Below, piece by piece: positions 11,469 through 20,242 of a stretch of DNA of 64,000 nt. Positions within the stretch are counted from its first letter, which is position 1. Each line of letters begins with the position of its first letter. Under the pieces are notes generated by a model, which worked only from the letters and a program-made list of their open reading frames with translations, searched no databases and was not told the DNA's origin. The position numbers and the translations under genes were made by a program. Origin of the DNA: Streptomyces sp. NBC_01669 (GTDB lineage Bacteria > Actinomycetota > Actinomycetes > Streptomycetales > Streptomycetaceae); assembly GCF_026339735.1 (NCBI RefSeq), contig NZ_JAPEQG010000001.1, positions 868,001-932,000 of the forward strand, in the 5' to 3' direction.

Positions 11469-13115
11469 ATGACGAGGCGCGACGTGCCCGAGCCTGAGCG
11501 GGAGCCGCAATCCGGGGTCACGCTCCGCGAGATCCTGGCGTTCGACGACAGCGGCACACTCCGCCTGTTGCTCGCGCCCGCCGACCACGTCGTCGGCGTC
11601 CGCGGTGTGGCCGTCGGTGACGAAGGGCAGGCACAGCCACTCGACCGGCGCATCGTGCTGGCCGTCGGCCCGCCGGCCTCCTCCGCCTCTGCGGCGGGCC
11701 CGATCCGTGAGGCCGCCCGCCGCGGCGCCTGCGCCGTAGTGCTCCGCGATACGGAAGGGGTGCCCACGGCGCCCGAAGTACTGGCCGCCGCCGAGGAGTC
11801 GGGCATCGCCCTGCTCGCCCGTGCGGCCTGGGCCGACTGGACCGACACCGCGACCCTGCTGCGTTCCGCGCTCTCCTACGCCGAGGCAGGCCGGACCGGG
11901 GAGACGGCCACCACGGGGGACACGTCAGCCGGCGGGCTGGCAGCCCTCGCCTCGGCCATCGCCGAGAACACCGGGGGCTCCATCACCATCGAGGACACCC
12001 GCTTCCGGGTGCTGGCCCACTCCGCCACCCGCCCCGAGGCCGACGGGGTCCGCCGGTCCACGATTCTCGGCGGCAGGGTTCCCCAGTGGCGGGTCGCCGA
12101 ACTCCGGCGCAGCGGAATCCTCCGTGCCTTGTGGACCTCCCGGGACGTCATCCACCGGGCCGCCGAAGGCGACAGCCCCGAGCGTCTGATCATCGCGGTC
12201 CGCAGCGGCTCCGAAGTCCTCGGCTCCATCTGGGCGGCCAGGGACGGGCGCGCGCTCTCCGCGCAAGCAGCGGATGCGCTGCGGCGCGGAGCGGAGGCCG
12301 CCGCCCCTCACCTGGTGCAGCACCGGCTGCGCGAGAGCGGGGCCGTGCGCCGGAGGAACCATGCGCTGAGCGGTCTGCTGTACGGGCGTGGGGACCGGCG
12401 CACCCACGCCTGGTCGCTGGGGCTGCCACCGGACGCGCCGTGCGCAGTCCTGGTGGCCGAACGTGACGGCACGGCAGGGGCGTCGGCCGACCGCGTCCTG
12501 GATGTACTCGCCCTGCAGGCATCCTCGTACCACCCCTCGGCGCGCGTGCTGCGCGAGAGGGACCGACTGCTGGTACTGCTGCCCGTCGAGCGCGGCGAGG
12601 ACAGGGAAGTGCTGTGTCTTGCACGTGAGTTGGACGCACTCGCCGTGTCGATGCCCGGCTCCGCCCCGGTCCGGGTCGGGGCGGGTCCCGTCGTACCCAC
12701 CGCCCTGCGGGCCGCCGCCTCCTGCGAGGAGGCGGCGCTGGTCGTACGGGTGCTGCGCAACCGCGCCGTGGACGGCAGGGAGCCTGAGCCCCTGCGGTAC
12801 GCCGGGGCGGCCGAAGTCGGTGCCTCCCTGGACGTCCTGCGGGTCCTGGACGCCGTACGGCCGGTCTGGGAAGCGGGCAGCGGGCCGGTGCACGACCTCG
12901 TACGGTCCGACCTGGCGACCGGGGGCGAGCTGGTCCGCTCACTCGCCGCCTACTTCGACGCGTCGGGCGACGTCGGCCGGGCCGCCCAGAAGCTCGTCCT
13001 GCACCCCAACACCCTGCGGTACCGGCTGCGCCGCGCCCGGGAGCGGTACGGCATCGATCTCGACGACCCCGACACCCGGCTGCTCATCACCCTCGCCGTC
13101 CGGCTGAGCGGCTAG
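11469..13115 (+). CDS. PucR-family transcriptional regulator
   Basis: A 548-residue regulator with the PucR/CdaR layout. The N-terminal PucR-like domain begins VTLREILAFDDSGTLRLL and contains GPIREAARRGACAVVL. A central GGDEF-like/GAF region leads to the C-terminal helix-turn-helix, which has the signature AAQKLVLHPNTLRYRLRRARERYGIDL. Members often control purine, amino acid or GABA use and activate nearby genes. It is followed 106 bases later by a PLP-dependent decarboxylase-like gene on the same strand, a plausible target. The effector is unknown. Confidence 0.9.
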   Translation: MTRRDVPEPEREPQSGVTLREILAFDDSGTLRLLLAPADHVVGVRGVAVGDEGQAQPLDRRIVLAVGPPASSASAAGPIREAARRGACAVVLRDTEGVPTAPEVLAAAEESGIALLARAAWADWTDTATLLRSALSYAEAGRTGETATTGDTSAGGLAALASAIAENTGGSITIEDTRFRVLAHSATRPEADGVRRSTILGGRVPQWRVAELRRSGILRALWTSRDVIHRAAEGDSPERLIIAVRSGSEVLGSIWAARDGRALSAQAADALRRGAEAAAPHLVQHRLRESGAVRRRNHALSGLLYGRGDRRTHAWSLGLPPDAPCAVLVAERDGTAGASADRVLDVLALQASSYHPSARVLRERDRLLVLLPVERGEDREVLCLARELDALAVSMPGSAPVRVGAGPVVPTALRAAASCEEAALVVRVLRNRAVDGREPEPLRYAGAAEVGASLDVLRVLDAVRPVWEAGSGPVHDLVRSDLATGGELVRSLAAYFDASGDVGRAAQKLVLHPNTLRYRLRRARERYGIDLDDPDTRLLITLAVRLSG

Positions 13116-13221
13116 GTTTGTCCCTGATTCGTACGGTCGTTGGACCCGCGGCCAAGGTCCGGCGCCGATCCTGTTCTGCTCGACAGAGACCTGTGGGGCC
13201 CCCATCACCGACTCTCGCCGT

Positions 13222-14604
13222 ATGCCTCTCACCACGCCCGCTCCGGGCCCTTCGTCCTCCGCGCGTGTCGCCGCCGCGGTCCGCCACGCCGTCGGCACCG
13301 GGCTGCTCGGCGAGGGCCGGCCCGTCGCCGGGTTCATCGACACCGACGGGGTGCGCCACTCGGTCGCCGCCCTCCATGGCGCGTTCACCGACACGCCCGC
13401 CACCGTGCTGCACACCTTCGCCGCCAAGGCCGCGTCCCTCGTCCCCGTGCTGAGGCTGCTCGCCGACTGCGGCATGGGATGCGAGGTCGCCAGCCCCGGT
13501 GAGCTGAGGCTCGCCCTCGACGCCGGTTTCGCACCTTCGACGATCGTCCTCGACTCCCCCGCCAAGACGCGCGACGAGATCCGTCAGGCGCTCGCGCTCG
13601 GTGTGGCACTCAATGCCGACGGCCTCGACGAGGTGCGGCGCATCGCCTCGCTCCGGCCCCGGAACTCGGTCTCCGTCATTGGGCTGCGCATCAACCCACA
13701 GGTGGGCGGAGGCTCCATCAGCGCGATGAGCACTGCGACGCCGACCTCCAAGTTCGGCGTGGCGCTGCACGACCCCGGCGCGCGCGAGAGTGTCGTCCGG
13801 GCATTCGCCGAACACGCCTGGCTGACCCGCCTGCATGCCCATGTCGGCTCCCAGGGCTGTTCGTTGGACCTGATCGCGACCGGGGTCGCGGAGACGTACC
13901 GACTCGCCGAGGAGATCAACGAGACCCTCGGTGCCCGGCAGATCACCAGCATCGACCTCGGCGGCGGACTGCCCGTCAACTTCGAGGACGACTCCGTACG
14001 GCCCACCTTTAGCGCCTATGTGGCGGCGCTGCGCGCAGCGGCGCCGGGGCTCTTCGACGGCCGGTACGGGCTGGTCACGGAGTTCGGCCGGTCGCTGCTC
14101 GCGAAGAACGGCTTCATCGGGGCGCTGGTGGAGTACACGAAGGACGCGGGCTCCCGCCGTATCGCGCTCACCCACGCGGGCGCGCAGATCGCCACCCGTA
14201 CCGTCTTCATGCCCGAGTCCTGGCCGCTGCGGGTCGGGGCGTTCGACACCGAGGGGCGTCCCAAGGACGGTCCGCCGCTGGTCCAGGACATCGCGGGACC
14301 GTGCTGTTTCGCCGGGGACGTCGTCGCGCACGCCCGGGAACTACCCGAACTGCGGGAGGGTGACTTCGTGGTGCTGTACGACACCGGCGCGTACTACTTC
14401 TCGACCCCCTGGTCGTACAACAGTCTGCCGAGGCCCGCCGTATACGGTTTCAGCACGGCCGGCGCCGGGAGCGACAGCTCGGGCGAGGAGACCGTGCGAT
14501 TCGCGCCGGTGCGTGACGCCCAGTCGTTGGAGTCGATCGCCGAGGAGAGCGGGGCGGGACACGCCGACTCCCTCCTCGGAATCGGCCCCTGTCACACCGA
14601 GTAG
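13222..14604 (+). CDS. Fold-III PLP decarboxylase (diaminopimelate/ornithine decarboxylase-like)
   Basis: The 460-residue protein has the alanine-racemase-fold barrel of group IV decarboxylases. The PLP lysine lies in HTFAAKAASL. CGMGCEVASPGEL, HAHVGSQG and the phosphate-binding glycine run IDLGGGLPV follow. The second active-site region is AGPCCFAGDVVA, with DTGAYYFSTPWSYN near the end. It is longer than LysA and may act on a different amino acid. It is not near lysine genes, so I do not call it lysA. The start is ATG 13222. It may be under the control of the upstream PucR protein. Confidence 0.82.
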   Translation: MPLTTPAPGPSSSARVAAAVRHAVGTGLLGEGRPVAGFIDTDGVRHSVAALHGAFTDTPATVLHTFAAKAASLVPVLRLLADCGMGCEVASPGELRLALDAGFAPSTIVLDSPAKTRDEIRQALALGVALNADGLDEVRRIASLRPRNSVSVIGLRINPQVGGGSISAMSTATPTSKFGVALHDPGARESVVRAFAEHAWLTRLHAHVGSQGCSLDLIATGVAETYRLAEEINETLGARQITSIDLGGGLPVNFEDDSVRPTFSAYVAALRAAAPGLFDGRYGLVTEFGRSLLAKNGFIGALVEYTKDAGSRRIALTHAGAQIATRTVFMPESWPLRVGAFDTEGRPKDGPPLVQDIAGPCCFAGDVVAHARELPELREGDFVVLYDTGAYYFSTPWSYNSLPRPAVYGFSTAGAGSDSSGEETVRFAPVRDAQSLESIAEESGAGHADSLLGIGPCHTE

Positions 14605-14622
14605 CCGTCCGGCCCTGACTCG

Positions 14623-14832
14623 TCATCCGGCGGGGTGGGGCGTGGGCTCCGGCTCCGGTACCGGTTCAGGGTTGGGCGACGGCGGCTGGGGAATCGGGTC
14701 CGGCGACGGACCGGGCGGCACCGGACCGGGTACCGGCGGGGCAGGTGTCGGCTCCGGCAGCGGCGAGGGCGGTCCGGGCAGAGGTCCGGGTGTCGGCGCC
14801 GGCGGCACGGGGTCGGGATACGGGTTGGTCAT
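14623..14832 (-). CDS. Small proline-rich protein, unknown
   Basis: This 69-residue frame starts MTNPYPDPVPP and then is almost entirely Pro with Gly, Glu and Ser in PxP repeats. A GGAG lies eight bases before the ATG. No domain is recognisable. Such composition can arise by chance in GC-rich DNA, but the start and ribosome site look real. It ends head to head with the decarboxylase gene, and a racemase-like gene lies upstream on the same strand. Confidence 0.35.
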   Translation of the reverse strand: MTNPYPDPVPPAPTPGPLPGPPSPLPEPTPAPPVPGPVPPGPSPDPIPQPPSPNPEPVPEPEPTPHPAG

Positions 14833-14949
14833 CTCGGGCTCCAAAGTGCGGGCAGATCTCCTGTCCACCGTCTCCCGGAGCAGCTGCCCGCGCCTGCCGA
14901 GACCATACGTCCGGGTTCCGTGCCACCGGACGAGAACCCGTACGGCGGG

Positions 14950-15582
14950 TCAGTGCGCCGCCGCGGCCGCGGCGGCGAGCCCGGGCCGGGGACTGGAGAG
15001 GATCGGGATCCGCGTGACCGTCCGGGTGACGGCATCGGCCATGGACGCCTGGGCCAGCACGATCACATCGGCGTCCGCCACCCGGTCGGCGGCAGCGGCC
15101 ACCAGCTCCAGATAGCCGTCACGGTCGCCGGCTTCGAACCGCGCCCACGCCCCCTCGACCAGCACCGTACGGATGTCCGCGGCCCGATCACCCGCCTCCT
15201 CGGCCAGCAGGGCCAGGGTCGGTGCCAGGGTGTCCGCAAGCGCGGCGAGGACCACGACGCGGCCGCGGCCGACGGCGTCCGCCGCCATCGGCCGGTCGAC
15301 CCGCAGGACAGGGACGCCGAGCGCCGCCGCGGCGGACTCGGCGACCCCGCCGATCGTCGAACAGGTACAGAGCACGGCGCTCGCGCCTTCGGCGACGGCG
15401 CCCGCGAGCAGGGCCTGGATCTCCCCCTGCACCGCTTCGGGCCCCGCATCCCGGGCTCGGGCGAGCAGATCCTCGTACACGAGGTGGCGCAGGGCGAGAC
15501 CGGGGTGATCGGTGTCGCGCAGCGCCTCGAAGACCGGAACGTGGACCGGGGAGGTGTGCAGAAGCGCGAGTGTCCCGGGCAT
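14950..15582 (-). CDS. Asp/Glu racemase-family protein with one catalytic Cys
   Basis: The 210-residue protein resembles the Asp/Glu/hydantoin racemase superfamily. The N-terminal Cys region is ASAVLCTCSTIGG. At the position of the second catalytic Cys the protein has DVIVLAQASMAD, with Ala instead. A two-base racemization would need both Cys residues, so this may be a decarboxylase-like or non-racemase member; that is inference. The ATG overlaps the stop of the upstream GNAT gene (TGATG), so the two are coupled. The substrate is unknown. Confidence 0.72.
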   Translation of the reverse strand: MPGTLALLHTSPVHVPVFEALRDTDHPGLALRHLVYEDLLARARDAGPEAVQGEIQALLAGAVAEGASAVLCTCSTIGGVAESAAAALGVPVLRVDRPMAADAVGRGRVVVLAALADTLAPTLALLAEEAGDRAADIRTVLVEGAWARFEAGDRDGYLELVAAAADRVADADVIVLAQASMADAVTRTVTRIPILSSPRPGLAAAAAAAH

Positions 15583-15935
15583 CAGGACAGCTCCGGGTGG
15601 GTCTCCAGCTGTTCCTTCGCCCGCTCCACCAGCTCGGCCGGGGCCACGGGGGCCTGGTCGGGGTGGTTCTGGGCCCACTTCGCCGCGTACGAGCAGAGCG
15701 GGACGACAGGCACGCCCTCGCGGTCCGCCATGGCGTAGAACTCCTGGGCCAGGGCTCCGGCGTAGCCCTTGCCCCTGTGCTCCGGTTCGACGACGGTGTG
15801 CACGGCGACGAGTGCCGCGGGGGCGCCGTCCATCACGAAATACGCGATGACTCCGGCGGCCACGTCGTCGACGAGAGCGAGCAGATTGCCGTTCTCCCGG
15901 TCGTCGAAGAATTCGAGCCCGGTGTTCTCAGCCAT
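15582..15935 (-). CDS. GNAT-family N-acetyltransferase (small YjdJ-like)
   Basis: A 117-residue protein with the compact acetyltransferase fold. It has the strand AAGVIAYFVMDG and the acetyl-CoA loop VVEPEHRGKGYAGAL, followed by VPLCSYAAKW. Members of this small subgroup acetylate unknown substrates. It starts 27 bases after panD on the same strand and overlaps the next gene by one base. panD, this gene and the racemase-like gene probably form one operon. Confidence 0.85.
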   Translation of the reverse strand: MAENTGLEFFDDRENGNLLALVDDVAAGVIAYFVMDGAPAALVAVHTVVEPEHRGKGYAGALAQEFYAMADREGVPVVPLCSYAAKWAQNHPDQAPVAPAELVERAKEQLETHPELS

Positions 15936-15962
15936 GACGGGGACTCCCTGGCGGTGGAACGG

Positions 15963-16388
15963 TCAGTTGGTGGCGGGCACGGCGTACGGGCTGCGCTCGG
16001 TGGCGGTGCCCGGCACGGGCGCGGAGGCATCGGCGCCGAGCGCGACGATCCGGTTATCCGCGTCGACGTGGACGATGCTCGGGGTCAGCGTGCGGGCCTC
16101 GGCGTCGTCGACCTGTGCGTAGCTGATCAGGATCACGAGGTCGCCGGGGTGGACGAGGTGGGCGGCGGCGCCATTGATACCGATGACGCCGGAGCCGCGT
16201 TCGCCCTCGATGACGTACGTCTCCAGTCGGGCACCGTTGTCGATGTCGACGATGTGCACGAGCTCGCCGGGCAGAAGATCCGCGGCTTCCATGAGTGCGG
16301 CATCCACGGTGACGGAACCGACGTAGTGCAGGTCGGCCTGAGTCACGGTGGCACGATGGATCTTGGACTTGAACATGGTACGCATCAT
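15963..16388 (-). CDS. panD: Aspartate 1-decarboxylase
   Basis: PanD decarboxylates L-aspartate to beta-alanine for pantothenate and CoA. It is made as a proenzyme that cleaves itself to form a pyruvoyl group. The cleavage site is visible as HYVGSV, with Gly24-Ser25 when translation starts at 16388, the same numbering as in E. coli. Other conserved parts are [35 protein letters not shown] and the tail [10 protein letters not shown]. Two adjacent ATGs exist (16388 and 16385). The first sits about eight bases after GGGAG and is preferred. Confidence 0.95.
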   Translation of the reverse strand: MMRTMFKSKIHRATVTQADLHYVGSVTVDAALMEAADLLPGELVHIVDIDNGARLETYVIEGERGSGVIGINGAAAHLVHPGDLVILISYAQVDDAEARTLTPSIVHVDADNRIVALGADASAPVPGTATERSPYAVPATN

Positions 16389-16416
16389 TGAGGCACTCCC
16401 GGATCTAAGCTCCCTG

Positions 16417-16432
16417 CCTGCATTTTTGCAGG
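16417..16432. promoter_or_regulatory. Small hairpin in the panD leader
   Basis: CCTGCA and TGCAGG pair around a TTTT loop about 30 bases upstream of panD. It could be a leader hairpin or an operator. Nothing further supports either. The remainder of 16433-16920 shows no convincing gene. Confidence 0.25.
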
Positions 16433-16922
16433 TCAAGGGCGGTTTCCTTACCCTAGTCGCGTTTCCGGTCAGCTTCCCCGGGGTTCCCAAGGACTGATGC
16501 TGACCAATTGCCGACTTTCCTGACGCACCGTCAGGTGGGGTCGGAGGTCATCCGCGGACTGCCAGCGTCCGTCCCACCGCGAGGACGGCGCCAGCCTACG
16601 CGACCACCGGGACAGGGCGATCGTGCCGCCCGTAGGTGGCGAAGAAGTTCTTCGGCAGCTGGGCCCCGCCCGGGCGCCCGGCTCGGATGGAGCCGCGCTC
16701 CTGTGCGCCGCACAGCCCCAGCGGCGAGGCGGCCGGCTCGACCGCACCCTGCACGCGATCGCCGACACCCCCCTCACGACCGCCTGCCTGGCCCGCAACG
16801 AGCCCGGCGGCGCCCCCTGGACACTGCACTTGAGCACTGCGGGACAGGATGTCACCCGACTCTCCCTTGTACGACGTCGGCCCGGGCGCCCTGAACTACG
16901 GCTCTGATCCACGTCACAGCCG

Positions 16923-16936
16923 AGGTCATCGGGCCC
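16923..16936. promoter_or_regulatory. DevR-box-like palindrome (9 of 10) before the kinase gene
   Basis: AGGTCATCGGGCCC matches GGGNC-N4-GNCCC except at the first base, 133 bases before the start of the DevS-like kinase gene. It supports autoregulation of the sensor; this is inference from the repeated occurrence of the motif in this island. Confidence 0.45.
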
Positions 16937-17068
16937 GGCCAGGGGACGATCACCCATCCGCCCACCCTTCCTGAGACCTGCCCTCGCCGCTCTCCAGGGT
17001 GCCGTCGAACGGGTTCGGCTCGTCGGGCATCCTTGGGGTGGGCCAGCGAGACGGTTAAGGGAGCTGTG

Positions 17069-18802
17069 GTGGACGAGCGCGCGCAGGATTCGCGTGAGGT
17101 GGAGACATCCGGGATGTCTCCACAACTGCGGCTGGATGCACTGCTGGAGGACCTGCAGCAGCAGGTGACGCAGGTTCGGGGGGCCCGGGACCGGGTCCAC
17201 ACGCTGCTGGACGCGGTGCTGGCGGTCGGCTCCGACCTGGACCTGGAGGTGGTGCTGCACCGCATCGTGGAGTCGGCGGTCACCCTGGTCGACGCCCAAT
17301 ACGGGGCGCTCGGCGTCCTGGGCGAGGAAGGCACGATCAAGCAGTTCGTCACGGTCGGCATGGACGAGAAGGCCATCGCCCGGATCGGGCACTACCCGCG
17401 CGGCGAGGGCATCCTCGGGCAGCTCATCCGTCACCCGGAACCGCTGCGCCTGGCGAACCTGGCCCAGCATCCAGCGTCCGTCGGCTTCCCGTCCGGGCAT
17501 CCGCCGATGACCAGCTTCCTCGGCGCCCCCATCCGGGTCCGCGACCAGGTCTTCGGCAACCTGTACCTGACCAACAAGCAGAGCGGAGCGGAGTTCGACA
17601 CCGACGACGAGGCGGTGCTGCGGACCCTGGCCGCGGCGGCCGGTGTGGCGATCGACAACGCCCGGCTGTACGAGGATGCGGACCGCCGACAGCGGTGGCT
17701 GGCGGCCAGCAACGAGCTGACGCGTAGCCTGCTGTCCGGTGCGGAGCCCGCCGCCGTGCTGGAGTCTGTCACGGCCACCGTGCGGGAGATGGCCGGTGCG
17801 GACCTGGTCACCTTGGCGGTGCCGGTCGGTGACCGCGGCGAGTTGGCCATCGAGGCCGCCTCGGGAGCGTTGGCCGAGGAGGTCCGCGGGCTGGTGCTGC
17901 CCGCCGCGGCGCTGGCTGCGAAGGTCTTCACGTCCGGGGAGAGGATCGCCAGTGATGCCGTGAGCGCCGACCCGCGCGCCGAGGGCGGCAGCGCCTCGGT
18001 GGTGGAGCTGGGGCCGGCGTTCTTCGTACCGCTCGGCACCCGGGAGCACGTCCGCGGGGTACTGCAGGTGGCGAACGTACCGGGCAGCGCTTTCTTCACG
18101 GACGCCGTTGTCGACATGGTCACCGGGTTCGGCAACCAGGCTGCGTTGGCCTTGGACGTCGCTGAGCACCGGCGGGACACGGAGCGCATGCTCGTGCTCA
18201 ATGACCGCGACAGGATTGCCCGAGACCTGCATGACCTGGTCATCCAGCGGCTGTTCGCCGGCGCGCTGTCGCTGCAGTCCACGCTGGGCCGAGTGGCCGA
18301 CCGGCCGCAGGTCGGCGAGCGGATCCAGCGGGTTGTGAACGACCTGGATGACACCATCAAGATCATCCGTTCCACCATCTACGGCCTACGCGAGCACGAT
18401 CAGACCCGTCGCGGCAGCGGGCTGCGCGCCCAGCTGGTGGCGGCCACTGAACGGGCCACCGAATCGCTTGCCTTTGCCCCGGCACTACGCATGACCGGGT
18501 TGCTGGACACGGCCGTGTCCGCCGAACAGGCCGAACAGTTGCTGGCCGTGCTCGGCGAGGCCCTGTCCAACGCCGCTCGGCACGCGCACGCCACCACCGT
18601 CGACGTCAGCGTCGATGTCACCGGCGCCGCCCTGCAGCTGCGCGTGGCCGACAACGGCCGCGGGATCGACCCGGCGGTCACCCGCCGCAGCGGTCTGGCC
18701 AACCTCTGCAGGCGCGCGGAGGAGATGGGCGGCACGTTCAACCTGTCTTCGAACGAACCGAGTGGCACCGTCGTCGAGTGGGTCGTCCCGCTGGCTGTGT
18801 AA
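17069..18802 (+). CDS. DevS/DosT-like GAF-GAF sensor histidine kinase
   Basis: The 577-residue kinase has two GAF domains (about residues 50-190 and 215-365) and a HisKA_3 dimerisation helix with the phospho-His in RIARDLHDLVIQRLFAGAL (His388). An HATPase domain follows, with ALSNAARHAHA and VADNGRGIDP. This order equals mycobacterial DevS/DosT and OsdK of S. coelicolor, whose first GAF carries a heme that reads O2, NO or redox state. The heme ligand cannot be assigned here. The start GTG 17069 has AAGGGAG five bases upstream. The likely partner is the NarL-type regulator at 44438-45130, which is not adjacent. Confidence 0.92.
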   Translation: MDERAQDSREVETSGMSPQLRLDALLEDLQQQVTQVRGARDRVHTLLDAVLAVGSDLDLEVVLHRIVESAVTLVDAQYGALGVLGEEGTIKQFVTVGMDEKAIARIGHYPRGEGILGQLIRHPEPLRLANLAQHPASVGFPSGHPPMTSFLGAPIRVRDQVFGNLYLTNKQSGAEFDTDDEAVLRTLAAAAGVAIDNARLYEDADRRQRWLAASNELTRSLLSGAEPAAVLESVTATVREMAGADLVTLAVPVGDRGELAIEAASGALAEEVRGLVLPAAALAAKVFTSGERIASDAVSADPRAEGGSASVVELGPAFFVPLGTREHVRGVLQVANVPGSAFFTDAVVDMVTGFGNQAALALDVAEHRRDTERMLVLNDRDRIARDLHDLVIQRLFAGALSLQSTLGRVADRPQVGERIQRVVNDLDDTIKIIRSTIYGLREHDQTRRGSGLRAQLVAATERATESLAFAPALRMTGLLDTAVSAEQAEQLLAVLGEALSNAARHAHATTVDVSVDVTGAALQLRVADNGRGIDPAVTRRSGLANLCRRAEEMGGTFNLSSNEPSGTVVEWVVPLAV

Positions 18803-18984
18803 CTTTTCCGTGGATGTCGCTTCGACGTGAGTTCAGGAGTCACCTGCGTCGGTTCCGCATGAATCAATGTCGGTGGTGAGAATTGATGTCCCCCGATTTG
18901 GAGCGCAGGGCTCGTGGAGCTCATCGCGAGCCTGCGGTTCGGAAAAGAGCCCGCCACACCTCAGTACCCGGGGGACCACGAACG

Positions 18985-19135
18985 GGCGCACCACCTTGTC
19001 GTGCAATCAGCGGTCCCGGTAGAAGTCGTCCGCCTGCCGGCCGCCGGTTCTGTGCAGCGAGCGGTCGTTCGAGACCTGTGCGCGGGTGAGGAACCAGCGG
19101 GTGCGCACCAGGGCGTCCGTCAGTTCGTTGCCCAT
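18985..19135 (-). pseudogene. narG 5' fragment with nonsense mutation
   Basis: From an ATG at 19135 the minus strand reads MGNELTDALVRTRWFLTR, then SNDRSLHRTGGRQADDFYRDR, a TGA, and LHDKVVR. This aligns with the N-terminus of nitrate reductase alpha subunits. The intact copy at 30598 has FYRDRWAHDKVVR at the same point, so the Trp codon has become a stop. Similarity ends just after KVVR. This is the remnant of a second narG. The rest of 18803-19229 holds no other gene that I can support. Confidence 0.75.
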
Positions 19136-19229
19136 ACCCGCGTGGCCCGGATTGGGGCCGGTCTACGTGCTCACAGTGATGTCTCTCCTGAGGAAGACAC
19201 TGTTGTGCACCCCCTGGAGGCGGTTTTGA

Positions 19230-19706
19230 TCAGTCCGTGGCACCGGCCGGGAGGAGGGTGCCCACGCGGGCGCGGACTGCCTCAACGGCTTCCCATTCCT
19301 CGGTGCTGAGGTTGGCCAGGGCAGCCGGGAAGACGCCGTCCTGCTCCTTGAGGATGTGGTTGCGCAGCAGGTCGAGGGTCTCGATCAGGCGCTCCGGCCA
19401 GGTGGGATCGGCCAGGAACGGTCCCTCGGCCTCGGCCAGCACGGCCTCGATGCGGCGGTGCTCGGCCTCCAGCGCGGCGATCTTCTCGGAGAACTCGGCG
19501 ACCAGGGCGGGGAACAGGCCGTGCTCCTCGACCTGGGTGTGCGGACCGAGCACGGTAGCGATCTCCCGGGCCAGCTCCGCCATGCGCGTGACCTCGCCGT
19601 TGCGGCGGGCCTCACGTACGTGGCTGATGAGGTTGACGACCCTCTCGTGCTCCATGGTCAACTCGTCGATGGTTTCCAGCGCCTGGCAACCGCAGTACTC
19701 GCACAT
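19230..19706 (-). CDS. Hemerythrin HHE-domain protein
   Basis: The 158-residue protein begins MCEYCGC, a short Cys motif often seen before this domain. It continues as a four-helix HHE protein with diiron ligands expected in ELTMEHERVVNLI, LGPHTQVEEHGLFP, LEAEHRRIE and LLRNHILKEQDGVFP. Such proteins bind O2 or NO or sense oxygen. It follows a narK relic by about 20 bases on the same strand. An AGGAG lies upstream of its ATG. Its position beside nitrate and NO genes suggests a role in hypoxic or nitrosative stress. Confidence 0.88.
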   Translation of the reverse strand: MCEYCGCQALETIDELTMEHERVVNLISHVREARRNGEVTRMAELAREIATVLGPHTQVEEHGLFPALVAEFSEKIAALEAEHRRIEAVLAEAEGPFLADPTWPERLIETLDLLRNHILKEQDGVFPAALANLSTEEWEAVEAVRARVGTLLPAGATD

Positions 19707-19725
19707 GGTGTGGTTTTCTCCTGCT

Positions 19726-20120
19726 TCAGTTGGTCAGTGCGGCGGGGGCGCGGTGGGTGAGGGCCCGGCGGACGCCGCTGCCGGTGAAGGCCAGCGCGGC
19801 GGCCGGGGCCAGGGCGACGCCCAGGACGCGAACCGGGCCGATGCGGTCCGACAGCCAGCCGCCCACCGGACGCATCGCCACGGCCAGCAGCACGAACCCG
19901 GCCATGCGGTTGGCCGCGTCGGCCTGGGTGCGGCCGTAGCCGGTCTTCAGGTAGGTGGGCAGGTGGACGGAGAAGGCGACGTAGCCGCCGAATGCGACCG
20001 CGTACAGTGCGCACGCCTGCCAGGTGATACCCAGCTTGCACGTGGCAGCGGGCGAGCGGCTCGGCGGGCACCATGCGGCCGGGCACGTCGCGCAGCACCA
20101 GCGCGGCCATGACCGCGCAG
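19726..20120 (-). pseudogene. narK relic (N-terminal loss, frameshift, internal deletion)
   Basis: The minus strand matches the intact narK at 23992-25272 nearly word for word in its middle: YAVAFGGYVAFSV, LPTYLKTGYG, QADAANRMAGFVLLAVAMRP, WLSDRIGPVRVL. Before this, VLRDVPGRMVPAEPLA is in another frame, so a frameshift is present. After PVRVL the sequence jumps to a match with the far C-terminal TGVRAAV segment. About 130 residues are missing there, and the first half of the gene is absent too. It is a decayed second nitrate transporter. Confidence 0.85.
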
Positions 20121-20122
20121 GT

Positions 20123-20154
20123 GCTGCCCGCATCCAACCGCGGATGCGGGCAGC
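20123..20154. terminator. Perfect 13-bp hairpin
   Basis: GCTGCCCGCATCC and its exact complement flank a six-base loop. It lies between the flavohemoglobin stop codon and the narK relic, directly at the relic's broken end. It may terminate the flavohemoglobin transcript (90 bases downstream) or mark a recombination scar. Confidence 0.55.
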
Positions 20155-20242
20155 TCACTGCGTCGCCGAACGTCACCGGCCCTGATTCCCCGTCTTGTGG
20201 GCCTTGATTGTGTGCTTCCTGCCGCCTCGGCGGTCGGACGTT

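Noticed and set aside
16623..16907. 94-residue plus-strand frame before the kinase gene
   Set aside because: There is no family, ribosome site or neighbour support, and frames on both strands are equally open.
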